From Mesorhizobium sp. (GTDB lineage: Bacteria; Pseudomonadota; Alphaproteobacteria; Rhizobiales; Rhizobiaceae), in assembly GCF_004963255.1 (NCBI RefSeq), contig NZ_SUGA01000004.1, forward strand, positions 224,209 through 288,208: a stretch of DNA of 64,000 nucleotides, read 5' to 3'. Below, in pieces: positions 33,290 through 42,790 of the stretch. A program made the translations under genes and the position numbers. Each line of letters begins with the position of its first letter. Position 1 is the first letter of the stretch. The notes beneath the pieces were generated by a model. That model was given only the letters and a program-made list of their open reading frames with translations. It had not been told where the DNA came from and made no database searches.

Positions 33290-34762
33290 CTATCGCGCCA
33301 GCCCAAAAATCGCGTCGCAGTCGAGATGTCGTTCCAGCTCGGCCGCGACCTCGTCCAGCGCCTTCTCGACGGCCGCTCGATAGTCGATGCCGCCGCCCTT
33401 GACGCCAAGGCTCCCCAGGTAAGCGGCGCGAAAGGCGTCGGCGGAAAACAGCCCGTGCAGATAGGTGCCGATAACCTTGCCGTCGGCGGACACCGCGCCG
33501 TCCTCAGCGCCGTTGAGGATCGTCGACGGCCGCGCCGTGTCCGGACCTGTGGTGCGGCCGAGATGGATTTCATAGCCTTCGAGCGGCAGGCCGAACTGCA
33601 CCGACTGGGCGCTTGAATTGCGTACGGTCTTTTCCGGCTCCATCACCGTTTCGATATCGAGCAGGCCGAGGCCCTCGGCCTCTCTCACGCTGCCCTCGAT
33701 ACCTTCGGGATCGCGCACCATACGGCCGAGCATCTGATAGCCACCGCAGATGCCGACGACATGGCCGCCGCGCTTGCGGTGGGCGGCAAGATCGCGATCC
33801 CAGCCGTTCTCGCGGAATTTGATGAGATCGCCGATGGTCGATTTGGAGCCGGGGATGACGACCAGCCCGGCATTCTCCGGCAGCCTCTTGCCCGGCGGCA
33901 CGAACACCACCTCGACCTGCGGCTCGGCTTTCAGCGGATCGAGATCGTCGAAATTGGCGATGCGCGCCAGCATCGGCACCGCCACTTTCAGCGCCCGCTT
34001 CTCGCCGGAAGCGAGGCGTTCGAGCACGACGGAATCTTCGGACGGCAGCCGCCCGGCCGCCTTCAGCCAAGGCACGACGCCGAAGCAGCGCCAGCCGGTG
34101 AATTTCTCGATCGCCTTGATGCCGTCGTCGAACAGCGAGACATCGCCGCGGAACTTGTTGATGAGATAGCCGGCGATCATGCGCCGGTCTTCCTCCGGCA
34201 GGATGAGATGCGTGCCGGCGACCGAGGCGATGACGCCGCCACGATCGATGTCGCCGACCAGGATCACCGGCACATTGGCGCGCGTCGCAAAGCCCATATT
34301 GGCGATGTCGCGGCTCCTGAGATTGATCTCGGCCGGCGAGCCCGCGCCCTCGACAATGACCAGGTCGGCCCCCTCGCCGACCTTGGCCCAGGAATCAAGC
34401 ACCGCGTCCATCAGCTTGGCTTTCATCGCCTGATAGTCGCGCGCCCGCGCCTCGCCAAACACCTTGCCCTGCACCACCACTTGCGAGCCGACGTCGCTCT
34501 GCGGCTTGAGCAGCACCGGGTTCATATACACGGTCGGCCGCACGCCGCAGGCCAGCGCCTGCAGCCACTGCCCGCGGCCGATCTCGCCTTCGCCGGCTGT
34601 ATCGCCCGGAATGTCGGCGACGGCGGCATTGTTCGACATGTTCTGTGGCTTGAACGGTCGGACCTTCAGCCCGCGATTCTTGGCGGCGCGGCAAAGCCCC
34701 GCCACCAGCACGGTCTTGCCGACATCCGAGCCGGTGCCCTGGAGCATGATCGCATTTGCCAT
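33290..34762 (-). CDS. cobQ: Cobyric acid synthase CobQ
   Basis: Glutamine-dependent amidotransferase of 490 residues that amidates adenosyl-cobyrinic a,c-diamide at four positions in B12 synthesis. The N-terminal P-loop-like motif GTGSDVGKTVLVAGLCRAA and the RPFKPQNMSNNA stretch are clear. The class I glutaminase domain has GICGGYQMLGR with the nucleophile Cys, and the C-terminal His is in GTYLHGLF. Its ATG overlaps the stop codon of the preceding cupin gene (TGATG at 34760-34764), so it is translationally coupled to that gene. GGGAGG precedes it. No other cob gene is in the window. Confidence 0.95.
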   Translation of the reverse strand: MANAIMLQGTGSDVGKTVLVAGLCRAAKNRGLKVRPFKPQNMSNNAAVADIPGDTAGEGEIGRGQWLQALACGVRPTVYMNPVLLKPQSDVGSQVVVQGKVFGEARARDYQAMKAKLMDAVLDSWAKVGEGADLVIVEGAGSPAEINLRSRDIANMGFATRANVPVILVGDIDRGGVIASVAGTHLILPEEDRRMIAGYLINKFRGDVSLFDDGIKAIEKFTGWRCFGVVPWLKAAGRLPSEDSVVLERLASGEKRALKVAVPMLARIANFDDLDPLKAEPQVEVVFVPPGKRLPENAGLVVIPGSKSTIGDLIKFRENGWDRDLAAHRKRGGHVVGICGGYQMLGRMVRDPEGIEGSVREAEGLGLLDIETVMEPEKTVRNSSAQSVQFGLPLEGYEIHLGRTTGPDTARPSTILNGAEDGAVSADGKVIGTYLHGLFSADAFRAAYLGSLGVKGGGIDYRAAVEKALDEVAAELERHLDCDAIFGLAR

Positions 34763-35367
34763 CAGCCCCTGCCTCCCGAGCCGATGATCGACTTCTGCGC
34801 CAAGGGTCCGCCGCGCCAGAGATAGAGCGCCATCAGCGGCTCCTTGCCCGTGCGCATGGCATGGCTGACATTCGACGCATGGTGGATCACCTCGCCGGCA
34901 TCGCGAATATGAAAATCCCCCTCGCCCATTCGCCACTCGGTGCCGCCGGTCAGTGGAATGTAGATTTCTTCCGCGATGTGGTGATGGTCGGGATAGACGA
35001 TGTCCGGTCCAAGGATCAGCAGGCCGCCCGCGACCGCGTCATTGACGAAATGGCCGCGCGTGCCGAACACTTCCAGCCAGCCGTAATTGTCGACGAAACC
35101 CTGCCCGAAATCGGCGGCGCTATAGCTCTGCCCCCAGCGCAGCTCGTTCCGATGGTCGGCAACGAACCGCGCCAGCTGCCTGGCGTCCGTCGGTGCAAGC
35201 GCGGCGATGCGCTCGAGATGGCCAAGGCAGGCAAGCGCACGCGGTTCGAGAGAACGGGCCGGCATGTCCCAGCCGATGCGCGCGACTTCGTCGGCGACCA
35301 AGTCGTTGTCAACGCCGGCGAGATAGGCGTGGAATCGCCCGAGCAACTCATCGAAAATTGTCGGCAC
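34762..35367 (-). CDS. DddQ/DddL-like cupin, dimethylsulfoniopropionate (DMSP) lyase family
   Basis: Cupin protein of 201 residues, the same length as DddQ. The metal site fits: His130, Glu134 and Tyr136 in HHHIAEEIYIPLTG, and His169 in HHASNVSHAMRT. This His-x3-Glu-x-Tyr spacing with a later His matches the zinc ligands and catalytic Tyr reported for DddQ. The N-terminal helical part (GQSYSAADFGQGFVDNYGW) is also like that family. DMSP lyases split DMSP into acrylate and dimethyl sulfide. Non-marine members may act on another sulfonium or betaine compound. GTG start with GGAG seven bases upstream. It overlaps cobQ by one base. Confidence 0.75.
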   Translation of the reverse strand: MPTIFDELLGRFHAYLAGVDNDLVADEVARIGWDMPARSLEPRALACLGHLERIAALAPTDARQLARFVADHRNELRWGQSYSAADFGQGFVDNYGWLEVFGTRGHFVNDAVAGGLLILGPDIVYPDHHHIAEEIYIPLTGGTEWRMGEGDFHIRDAGEVIHHASNVSHAMRTGKEPLMALYLWRGGPLAQKSIIGSGGRG

Positions 35368-35506
35368 GCAAGAGCTCCGTTAGTCATTCCATGCACAGCC
35401 GGTTCTCAACGGCCCGGGTTGCGCGGCGGCATCATTGGTCTAGATTGAACGGCGCGCAAAGCCAAAAACGACAGGCCACAAGGCCTGAAACGACAGGGAG
35501 CACGCC

Positions 35507-36673
35507 ATGGACGCGGCAGTCGATGCGGGCACTGGCCAATTCGAACTCACCGAGGAACAGCGCGCCATCCAGGAGATGGCCCAGGCCTTCGCGGCGGACC
35601 GCGTCGCGCCCAATGCGCTCGACTGGGACAAGGCAAAGCACTTCCCCGCCGATGTGATCCGCGAGACCGGCCCGCTCGGCCTCGGCGGCATCTATGTACG
35701 CGACGATGTCGGCGGCTCGGCGCTTGGGCGGCTGGACGCCGTGCTGATCTTCGAGGCGCTCGCCCACGCCGACCCGGCTTTTTCCTCCTTCATCTCGATC
35801 CACAACATGGCGGCCTCGATGATCGACCGCTTCGGCTCGGACGACCAGCGCCAGCGCTTCTTGCCGAAACTGACCTCGATGGAGTGGCTGGCGAGCTATT
35901 GCCTGACCGAGCCAGGCTCCGGCTCGGACGCCGCGGCGCTGAAGACGCGGGCGGTGAAAAGCGGTGGCGATTACATACTCAACGGCGCCAAGCAGTTCAT
36001 TTCCGGGGCCGGCGACAGCGACCTCTATGTCGTGATGGCGCGCACCGGCGGCGATGGCCCGAAGGGCATTTCGACCTTTGTCGTGCCCAAGGATGCGCCG
36101 GGCCTGTCCTTCGGCGCCAACGAGCACAAGATGGGCTGGCACATGCAATCGACCCGCCAGGTCATCTTCGAGGACTGCAAGGTGCCGGCCGAGAACCTGC
36201 TGGCCGCAGAAGGCGCCGGCTTCGGCATCGCCATGGCGGGCCTCGACGGCGGAAGGCTGAACATCGCCGCCTGCTCGCTCGGCGGCGCGCAATCGGCGCT
36301 CGACAAGGCGCTCGCCTATACGGCCGAGCGCAAGGCCTTCGGCACCAAGATCAACCAGTTCCAGGCGCTGCAGTTCAGGCTGGCCGACATGGAGACGGAG
36401 CTGCAGGCAGCCCGCATCTTCCTCTACGCCGCCGCCTCGAAGCTCGACCGCAAGGCGCCGGACGCCGGCAAATGGTCGGCGATGGCCAAACGCTTCGTCA
36501 CCGATATCGGCTTCGATATCGCCAACCAGGCGCTGCAGCTGCATGGCGGCTATGGCTATCTGCACGATTACGGCATCGAGAAGCTGGTGCGGGATCTGCG
36601 TGTCCACCAGATCCTCGAAGGCACCAACGAGATCATGCGCGTCATCATCGCGCGGGCGCTGATCGGCCGCTGA
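35507..36673 (+). CDS. Acyl-CoA dehydrogenase, probable isobutyryl-CoA dehydrogenase
   Basis: FAD-dependent acyl-CoA dehydrogenase of 388 residues. Motifs: YCLTEPGSGSDAAALKTRA (FAD and substrate loop), KMGWHMQSTRQVIFEDCKVP, ERKAFGTKINQFQALQFRLADM and LHGGYGYLHDYGIEKLVRD. The catalytic Glu is in ILEGTNEIMR near the C-terminus. The sequence resembles mammalian ACAD8 (isobutyryl-CoA dehydrogenase), and the next gene 21 bases downstream encodes 3-hydroxyisobutyrate dehydrogenase, so valine breakdown is the most likely pathway. GGGAG precedes the ATG. Confidence 0.9.
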   Translation: MDAAVDAGTGQFELTEEQRAIQEMAQAFAADRVAPNALDWDKAKHFPADVIRETGPLGLGGIYVRDDVGGSALGRLDAVLIFEALAHADPAFSSFISIHNMAASMIDRFGSDDQRQRFLPKLTSMEWLASYCLTEPGSGSDAAALKTRAVKSGGDYILNGAKQFISGAGDSDLYVVMARTGGDGPKGISTFVVPKDAPGLSFGANEHKMGWHMQSTRQVIFEDCKVPAENLLAAEGAGFGIAMAGLDGGRLNIAACSLGGAQSALDKALAYTAERKAFGTKINQFQALQFRLADMETELQAARIFLYAAASKLDRKAPDAGKWSAMAKRFVTDIGFDIANQALQLHGGYGYLHDYGIEKLVRDLRVHQILEGTNEIMRVIIARALIGR

Positions 36674-36694
36674 ACAGACCTTGGGAGAGAGATA

Positions 36695-37579
36695 ATGAGC
36701 ACCATCGCCTTCATCGGCCTGGGCAACATGGGCAATCCGATGGCCGCCAACCTAGTCAAGGCGGGGCATGCAGTCCTGGGCTTCGATCTCGTGCCCGAAA
36801 ACCTTACGGTGGCGAAAGAGCATGGCGTGACCGTCATGGCGAACGCCGTCGCCGCGGTGAAGGATGCCGATGTCGTCATCACCATGCTGCCTGCGGGCAA
36901 GCATGTACTGTCGGTTTACGAAGACATCGCTCCCAAGGCAAAGAAGGGCGCGCTGTTCATCGATTCGTCGACCATCGATGTCGAATCGGCGCGCAAGGCG
37001 CATGCGATTGCCGCCAAGCACGACCTGCCCTCGATCGACGCGCCGGTCTCCGGCGGCACGGGCGGGGCCACAGCCGGAACCCTGACCTTCATGGCCGGCG
37101 GCTCGGACGAAGCCTTCGCCACCGCCGAGCCGATTCTGAAGCCGATGGCCGGGCGCATCGTTCATTGCGGCGGCGACGGCGCCGGCCAGGCGGCCAAGAT
37201 CTGCAACAACATGATTCTCGGCATCTCGATGATCGGCGTCGCCGAAGCCTTTGTGCTCGCCGAAAAGCTCGGCTTGTCGCACCAGGCGCTGTATGACGTT
37301 GCCTCGACCTCGTCGGGCCAATGCTGGTCGCTGACCACCTATTGCCCGGTGCCCGGCCCTGTTCCGGCCTCGCCGGCCAACCGTGACTACAAGCCGGGCT
37401 TTGCCGCCGCGCTCATGCTGAAGGACCTGAAACTGTCGCAGGAAGCCGCGCAGGGCGCGGGCGCCGTGACCCCGCTCGGCGCCGAAGCCACGCAGCTCTA
37501 TGCGCTGTTCAACGCGCAAGGGCATGCCGGTGTCGATTTTTCCGGCATTATTAATTTCCTGCGGGGCAATCAGGAATAA
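36695..37579 (+). CDS. mmsB: 3-Hydroxyisobutyrate dehydrogenase
   Basis: Beta-hydroxyacid dehydrogenase of 294 residues. The Rossmann motif is at the N-terminus (IAFIGLGNMGNPMAANLVKAG). The substrate signature DAPVSGGTGGATAGTLTFM and the catalytic Lys in GAGQAAKICNNM follow, and the QCWSLTTYCPVPG stretch is typical of HIBADH. It oxidises 3-hydroxyisobutyrate to methylmalonate semialdehyde in valine catabolism, matching the acyl-CoA dehydrogenase upstream. Missing partners (crotonase, hydrolase, mmsA) must lie elsewhere. Confidence 0.94.
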   Translation: MSTIAFIGLGNMGNPMAANLVKAGHAVLGFDLVPENLTVAKEHGVTVMANAVAAVKDADVVITMLPAGKHVLSVYEDIAPKAKKGALFIDSSTIDVESARKAHAIAAKHDLPSIDAPVSGGTGGATAGTLTFMAGGSDEAFATAEPILKPMAGRIVHCGGDGAGQAAKICNNMILGISMIGVAEAFVLAEKLGLSHQALYDVASTSSGQCWSLTTYCPVPGPVPASPANRDYKPGFAAALMLKDLKLSQEAAQGAGAVTPLGAEATQLYALFNAQGHAGVDFSGIINFLRGNQE

Positions 37580-37689
37580 GTCACTGTTTTTCAAATGTTA
37601 TTTGAAATATTTGGCTGCGCGAAGCCGGTAAATTTAGATTTGCTTAAGGTCTCGCTAACCCACCGGTAACGATGTGCCTTTAAAACGGA

Positions 37690-37830
37690 TTGCGAGGCGG
37701 ACAGCGCGTCCGCCCGGCGCTCCGGATCAGGTCTCGCGTACCGGAGCCCGTAAGTTTCGCAAGTATCCTCGTCGCGAAACGCCATGCGTATCTGGCAGAG
37801 CCGCGTTCCCGCAGGGACGCGGTTTTTGCG
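37690..37830 (+). ncRNA. Candidate structured small RNA with four hairpins and terminator
   Basis: The 322-base gap between mmsB and the convergent aminotransferase has no ORF of note but contains four successive perfect or near-perfect stems: GGCGGAC/GTCCGCC (37696-37714), GCTCCGG/CCGGAGC (37719-37747), GTTTCGC/GCGAAAC (37754-37780), and a Rho-independent terminator CCGCGT-T-CCC / GGG-ACGCGG followed by TTTTT (37801-37827). Serial hairpins ending in a terminator are the form of an intergenic sRNA. It might instead be only the mmsB 3' end. I cannot assign it to a known family. Confidence 0.5.
37801..37827 (+). terminator. Rho-independent terminator downstream of mmsB / candidate sRNA
   Basis: Stem CCGCGT(T)CCC-GCA-GGGACGCGG with one bulged base, followed by five T and then GCGTTTT. 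It ends either the mmsB transcript (222 bases after the stop) or a separate small RNA. Confidence 0.8.
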
Positions 37831-37901
37831 TTTTGAGACATCAGCAGCGACGTTCAGGAGTGGACCGGGCGCCCATTGAGGAGCGCCCGGACAATATCCC
37901 C

Positions 37902-39281
37902 TCAGCGCTTCCGCAAATCAGCGTCCGCGAGATCGAGCGCCTTGGCGATCCGCTCACAGGCCATGTCGATCGTGTCGCGCGTCCAGATCAGCGGCGGCGA
38001 GAGAATCATCGTGTCGCCGGTGGCCCGCAGCATCATGCCGTTCGCGATCGCGTGGTCGCGGACCACGACGGCCGCACTTCCCGATGGCAGGTAGCGTTCC
38101 TTGGTCGCCTTGTCCTTGACGATCTCGATCGCCCCCATCAGCCCGATCGAGCGAACCTCGCCGACCAGCCTGTGCCCGGCGATCCGCTCCTGCAGCGCCT
38201 GCGCGAAATACGGCCCGGTGTCGTTCTTGACGCGCTCGACCAGGCCTTCCTTCTCGATGATCTCGAGGTTCTTCAGCGCCACCGCGCAGGCCACCGGATG
38301 ACCGGAATAGGTGTAGCCGTGATAGAACTCGCCGCCCTTCTCGACCAGAGTCCTGGCGACGCGGTCACCGACCAGCAGCGCCGACAGCGGCTGGTAGCCC
38401 GAGGTCAGCGCCTTGGCGGTGGTGATGGTGTCGGGCTCGATCCCGAAAGTCTGCGCCGCGAACCATTCGCCGGTGCGGCCATAGCCGGTGATCACCTCGT
38501 CCAGCATCAACAGCACATCGTATTTGCGGCAAATGCGCTCGACTTCCGGCCAGTAGCTCATCGGCGGGATCTTCACTCCGCCGGCGCCCATTACCGGTTC
38601 GCCGATGAAGGCGGCGACGTTGTCGGCGCCGGCTTGGAGGATCGCGTCCTCGACCGCCTTCGCCGCGCGGATGCCGAAATCATGGTCGCTTTCGCCGGGC
38701 AGCGCCAGCTCATAGGCATACGGCATCATCACATGGACGATATTGGGCACCGCGCCGCCGAGCTGCTTGTGCATAGGCTCCATGCCCCCCAGCGACGTGC
38801 CGGCGATGGTCGAGCCGTGATAGGCCATCTTGCGCGAGATGATGCGGTTCTTCTCGGGCTTGCCTTCGAGCGCCCAATAGTGGCGCACGAGCCTGAGCGC
38901 CGTGTCGTTGGCCTCCGAACCGGACGAACCGTAGAAGACCTGGCTGACATGCTTGGGCGCCAGCTCCGCCAGCTTCTTCGACAACAGCACCGGCGTCGGC
39001 GTCGAGCATTTGAAGAAGGAGTTGTAGTAAGGCAGCTCCTTCATCTGGGCGTAGGCCGCCTCGGCCAGCTCGTCGCGGCCATATCCGACATTGACGCACC
39101 AAAGGCCGGCCATGCCGTCGAGGATCTCCGTGCCGTCGGCGTCGTAGATGAACGGTCCCTTGGCATGGGTGATGATGCGGGAGCCGATCTCGCGCAATTC
39201 CTTGTGGTCGGTGAAGGGATGAAGGTGATGCGCGGCGTCGATCTGCTGAAGCTGCTTCAGCGAATAATTCTGATAGGTCAT
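37902..39281 (-). CDS. Class III aminotransferase (omega-amino acid / diamine : pyruvate type)
   Basis: PLP-dependent aminotransferase of 459 residues. Class III motifs are clear: YGSSGSEANDTALRLVRHYW, ISRKMAYHGSTIAGTSLGGM, LMLDEVITGYGRTGEWFA (cofactor Asp), and the Schiff-base Lys in TTAKALTSGYQPLSA. The motif YYNSFFKCSTP near residue 85 is common in omega-aminotransferases acting on beta-alanine, putrescine or GABA with pyruvate as acceptor. The substrate cannot be fixed. The ATG at 39281 (MTYQNYS) has GAGGAAAG upstream; the open frame extends 30 codons further with no family similarity. Confidence 0.9.
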   Translation of the reverse strand: MTYQNYSLKQLQQIDAAHHLHPFTDHKELREIGSRIITHAKGPFIYDADGTEILDGMAGLWCVNVGYGRDELAEAAYAQMKELPYYNSFFKCSTPTPVLLSKKLAELAPKHVSQVFYGSSGSEANDTALRLVRHYWALEGKPEKNRIISRKMAYHGSTIAGTSLGGMEPMHKQLGGAVPNIVHVMMPYAYELALPGESDHDFGIRAAKAVEDAILQAGADNVAAFIGEPVMGAGGVKIPPMSYWPEVERICRKYDVLLMLDEVITGYGRTGEWFAAQTFGIEPDTITTAKALTSGYQPLSALLVGDRVARTLVEKGGEFYHGYTYSGHPVACAVALKNLEIIEKEGLVERVKNDTGPYFAQALQERIAGHRLVGEVRSIGLMGAIEIVKDKATKERYLPSGSAAVVVRDHAIANGMMLRATGDTMILSPPLIWTRDTIDMACERIAKALDLADADLRKR

Positions 39282-39486
39282 GGATTTGGTCTTTCCTCTT
39301 GAATCAATCCGGCAACAGCCGGGGCGGATTCTCAGAGGAAGGCGGGCGGCGAATAGCCGATGCGGGCGCAAAGCCGCAACAACTCGGCGCGAAGGGTCCG
39401 CGGTGACGGCGTCACCGCGACCCCGAAGGCGCCTGATGTGCTGAAACGGATCATGGCGGCAGCTTATGCCGCCTGCGGTTAGAAAT

Positions 39487-41568
39487 TCAAGCCGTTCTGG
39501 TCAGCGCCTGCTTGAGGAACATGTAGCGCATTGCCGTCTGCGCCGCTTGCGGCCGACGGTCGCCGCGCCCGCCATGACCGCCCTCGGTTTCCTCGAAGAA
39601 CAGCGTGCGGCCGTGGCCGGCCTCCTTGAGCCGCGCCGCCATCTTGCGCGCATGTCCGGGATGGACGCGGTCGTCGGCGGTCGAGGTCATCAGCAGCACC
39701 GGCGGATAGGCGGCATCGGCCGCGACATGCTGGTAGGGAGAATAGGCGGCAAGCCAGGCCGCCTCCTCCGGCTTCGACGGGTCGCCATATTCGGCGATCC
39801 AGGAGGCGCCGGGCGGCAGTTCGGTGTAGCGCAGCATGTCGAGCAGCGGCACGTCGATGATGACGGCGCCGAACAGTTCAGGCCGCTGCGTCAGCGACGT
39901 GCCGGTAAGCAGGCCGCCATTGGAGCCGCCCTGGATGCCGAGTTGCGCCGCCGTGGTGATGCCGCGCTTGACGACATCCTCGGCCACCGCCGCGAAATCG
40001 TCGAAGGCGTTCTGGCGCTTGCCTTTCAGCGCCGCCTGGTGCCAGGCCGGACCGAACTCGCCACCGCCGCGGATGTTGGCCTGGATATAGGCGTTGCCCT
40101 TGTCCAGCCAGAGCTTGCCACGGATCCCGGCATAGCCTGGCAGCAGCGGCACTTCGAAGCCGCCATAGCCGTAGAGCAGCGCCGGCACCGGCCCCTTCTG
40201 GTCGCGGCGCCGCACCACGAAATACGGGATCATCGTGCCGTCCTTCGAGCGCGCCTCGAACTGCTCCGAAACATAGGGCGAGGCATCGAAGCGGGCCGGC
40301 TGCGACTTCACGGTCTGAAGCGTCTCGCCATCGTCGTCCGACCAGATGATCGAACTCGGCGTCAGGAAATCGGTGAAGGAGAAGGAGACGCTGGAGCCGA
40401 AATGCTCGACATGGCTGATGCCGACATTGCCGATGGCGGGCAATGCCACCGGCTTCAGCGACCAGCCTTCGGCGGTACGGTCACAGGCGATGACCTTGCC
40501 GCGCACATTGTCCATCAGGTTGATGAACAGCCGGTGCTGCGTCCCAGCTAGCCCCGCGATCGAAACGCGATGCGCCGGCGCGAGCACGGTTTCGAATGGA
40601 CCGAACTCGCCCGTGTCGATCCACTGGTCGAAATCGACCGAGTAAAGTCCGTCGGGCAAGCATTGGGTGCCGTCGGGCGCCGTCCAAGGGCTGCGCACGC
40701 CGAAGATCAGCTGTCCCTTGAAGATCGCCGTGTCGGTGGCGTCGTCGGGCAGCGGGATGCGCCGGTTCTCGCCAGAAGCCAGCCGCAGGAAACTGTGCGA
40801 GGTGAAGAAGTCGAGCGTCTTTCCGAGCAGCACATGCCGCTTGTCGCCGTCATACTCGACACCGCCGCCGACCGCGAGATGCTGCTTCTCGCCTTCGAAG
40901 ATCGGCGTCGCATCCTCGAGCCTCGTGCCGCGCCGCCAGAGCTTGATGACGCGCGGATAGCCGGACTGGGTTTTGTCTTCCTCCTCGAAAGCCGCCGAGA
41001 CGAGCACCGTGTCCTTGTCCAGCCAGGAAAAGCCCGACTTGGACGCGCGCGCGGAAAAACCGCCCTCGACAAAGGATCTCGTCGCGATGTCGAACTCGCG
41101 CATCTCGCTGGCGTCGCCGCCGTCCGGCGACATGTAGAGCAGGCAGCGGTCGAAATCTGGATAGAGCCGGCTGGCGCCGCCGAACACCCATTTGATGCCT
41201 TCCTTCGCCGAGAGCTGATCGAAATCGATGATCGTCTCCCAATCCGGCTTCTCGGTCTTGTAGGAAGCGACAGGCGTGCGCCGCCATAGGCCCAGCGCAT
41301 TGGTCTTGTCCTGCCAGAAATTATAGACGTGACCGGCAAGTGCGGCCCCGACCGGCATATTGTCCTCGGCCGTCATCAGGTCGAGCGCGGTCTCGAAGGT
41401 CGCCTGATAGGAAGGATCGCCCTGCAATTCGGCGACGGTCAGCGCATTCTGGCGATGAACCCAGTCCAGCGCTTCCTCGCCGTTGCGGTCCTCCAGCCAG
41501 AGGAAGGGATCGTCAGCCGTTGACTCGGGCTGTGTTTTGGTCATCGAGCTGGTCATGCGGGTCTCCAT
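39487..41568 (-). CDS. Prolyl oligopeptidase family serine peptidase (S9A)
   Basis: A 693-residue S9A peptidase. The N-terminal part begins DDPFLWLEDRNGEEALDWV, typical of prolyl oligopeptidases, and continues as a beta-propeller. The C-terminal alpha/beta hydrolase domain has the nucleophile Ser in GIQGGSNGGLLTG, Asp in TSTADDRVHPGH and His in TEGGHGG. No signal peptide is seen, so it is cytoplasmic and cuts short proline-containing peptides. Start at 41568; an ATG four codons later is also possible. Confidence 0.93.
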   Translation of the reverse strand: METRMTSSMTKTQPESTADDPFLWLEDRNGEEALDWVHRQNALTVAELQGDPSYQATFETALDLMTAEDNMPVGAALAGHVYNFWQDKTNALGLWRRTPVASYKTEKPDWETIIDFDQLSAKEGIKWVFGGASRLYPDFDRCLLYMSPDGGDASEMREFDIATRSFVEGGFSARASKSGFSWLDKDTVLVSAAFEEEDKTQSGYPRVIKLWRRGTRLEDATPIFEGEKQHLAVGGGVEYDGDKRHVLLGKTLDFFTSHSFLRLASGENRRIPLPDDATDTAIFKGQLIFGVRSPWTAPDGTQCLPDGLYSVDFDQWIDTGEFGPFETVLAPAHRVSIAGLAGTQHRLFINLMDNVRGKVIACDRTAEGWSLKPVALPAIGNVGISHVEHFGSSVSFSFTDFLTPSSIIWSDDDGETLQTVKSQPARFDASPYVSEQFEARSKDGTMIPYFVVRRRDQKGPVPALLYGYGGFEVPLLPGYAGIRGKLWLDKGNAYIQANIRGGGEFGPAWHQAALKGKRQNAFDDFAAVAEDVVKRGITTAAQLGIQGGSNGGLLTGTSLTQRPELFGAVIIDVPLLDMLRYTELPPGASWIAEYGDPSKPEEAAWLAAYSPYQHVAADAAYPPVLLMTSTADDRVHPGHARKMAARLKEAGHGRTLFFEETEGGHGGRGDRRPQAAQTAMRYMFLKQALTRTA

Positions 41569-41629
41569 CTGGCGGCCCCGCCTACATCGCGTTCGCTGCT
41601 TGGATATTCAAGAGCCTTGGCGAGATCGG

Positions 41630-42790
41630 TCAGAAAACCCGCCGGCGCAGGACCGTCGCCACCGCCAAGGCGGCGCAAATCACGCCCAGCGTGACCGGCA
41701 GGCCTGGGGCGCCGATCACATCCATGACGCCGCCGGTGAGGGGCGGCACGACGATGCCGCCGAGGCCCCACATCAGCGAGAAGGCGGCATTGCCGGCGAC
41801 CAGCGCCGAGCCTGTAAAACGTTCGCCGAGCTCGATGATCGACATGGTGTAGATGCCGTAGGAAACGGCGCCCCAGACAAAGACGCAGAGCCAGATCAGC
41901 GGCGTCTCGATCAGCGCCGGCAAAAGCACGCAGCCGAGGATCGCCACCGCCACACAGCCGAAGCGCACCAGGCGCGCCGTCAGCCTTTCGGCGAGCAGGC
42001 CGAGCGGCACCTGCATGGCGATGTTGCCGGCGATCATCACCGACAGCAGCGCCGACATGCGCGCCTCGGGAATGCCGTGATGCGTACCGTAGACCGGCAG
42101 CAGCGCCAGGATCGCCTGCTCGAACCCTGCCGCGACGACGACCGCCGACAGAAGCAGCCAGGCTAAGGGTATGAAGCCCAGGACCGAAACCTTGTTCTCT
42201 GCCTCCTCGACCTTGGGCAGGCGGCGCACCACCACGGCCAGGCAGCCGCCGCAGAAGAGGAAGGCGCCGATGCCTACCAGGAAAGGCGGCCAGCCTTCGG
42301 TGCCGACGGCAAGCAGGCAGAGCGGCCCGGCCGCGAAGCCGGCCGAGATGATGGTGGAATAGATGCCCATGACGCGGCCGCGCCGCGTCGGCGGCGCCAG
42401 CGCGATTACCCAGATCTCGCTCAAGACATAAAGCGGGTTGGTCACCACGCCGATCAGGAAGCGCAGCGGAAACCACAGATAGACATTCTGCGTCCAGCCG
42501 ATCAGCGCCAGCACCAGTGCCGAGAGCGCGGCGCAGGTGAGCGCGGTCCGCCCTGCCCCGAACCGGCGCGCCAATGCCGGGATCGGCGGCGAGGAAACGA
42601 TGAAGCCGATCGGCGTCATTGCCGCCGAGAGCCCGATCATCGCCGGCGAAACGCCTTGCCGCTGCAGGATGAAGCTCAGCAGCGGATAGGAAAGTCCCTG
42701 CGCGACGGCGAACACCGAAACCGTCGCGATCACGCCTGTGATCGCAGCCAACTGCACAGTCTCGCTGCTCTCTGAATCCGCCAGAGCCAT
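41630..42790 (-). CDS. MFS transporter
   Basis: Membrane protein of 386 residues with about twelve hydrophobic helices and the MFS layout, including a basic loop after helix two (ALARRFGAGRTALTCAA) and after helix four (LAPPTRRGRVMGIY). It resembles YcaD/YfkF-like drug or sugar transporters (VTNPLYVLSEIWVIALAP). The ATG at 42790 has AGGAAA close upstream; the frame continues to a TTG at 42805. Substrate unknown. It is followed on this strand by the prolyl oligopeptidase gene after 61 bases. Confidence 0.87.
   Translation of the reverse strand: MALADSESSETVQLAAITGVIATVSVFAVAQGLSYPLLSFILQRQGVSPAMIGLSAAMTPIGFIVSSPPIPALARRFGAGRTALTCAALSALVLALIGWTQNVYLWFPLRFLIGVVTNPLYVLSEIWVIALAPPTRRGRVMGIYSTIISAGFAAGPLCLLAVGTEGWPPFLVGIGAFLFCGGCLAVVVRRLPKVEEAENKVSVLGFIPLAWLLLSAVVVAAGFEQAILALLPVYGTHHGIPEARMSALLSVMIAGNIAMQVPLGLLAERLTARLVRFGCVAVAILGCVLLPALIETPLIWLCVFVWGAVSYGIYTMSIIELGERFTGSALVAGNAAFSLMWGLGGIVVPPLTGGVMDVIGAPGLPVTLGVICAALAVATVLRRRVF

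Noticed and set aside
39332..39454. 40-codon minus-strand ORF upstream of the aminotransferase gene
   Set aside because: ATG and stop are present, but there is no clear ribosome site, signal or motif; could be real but unsupported.
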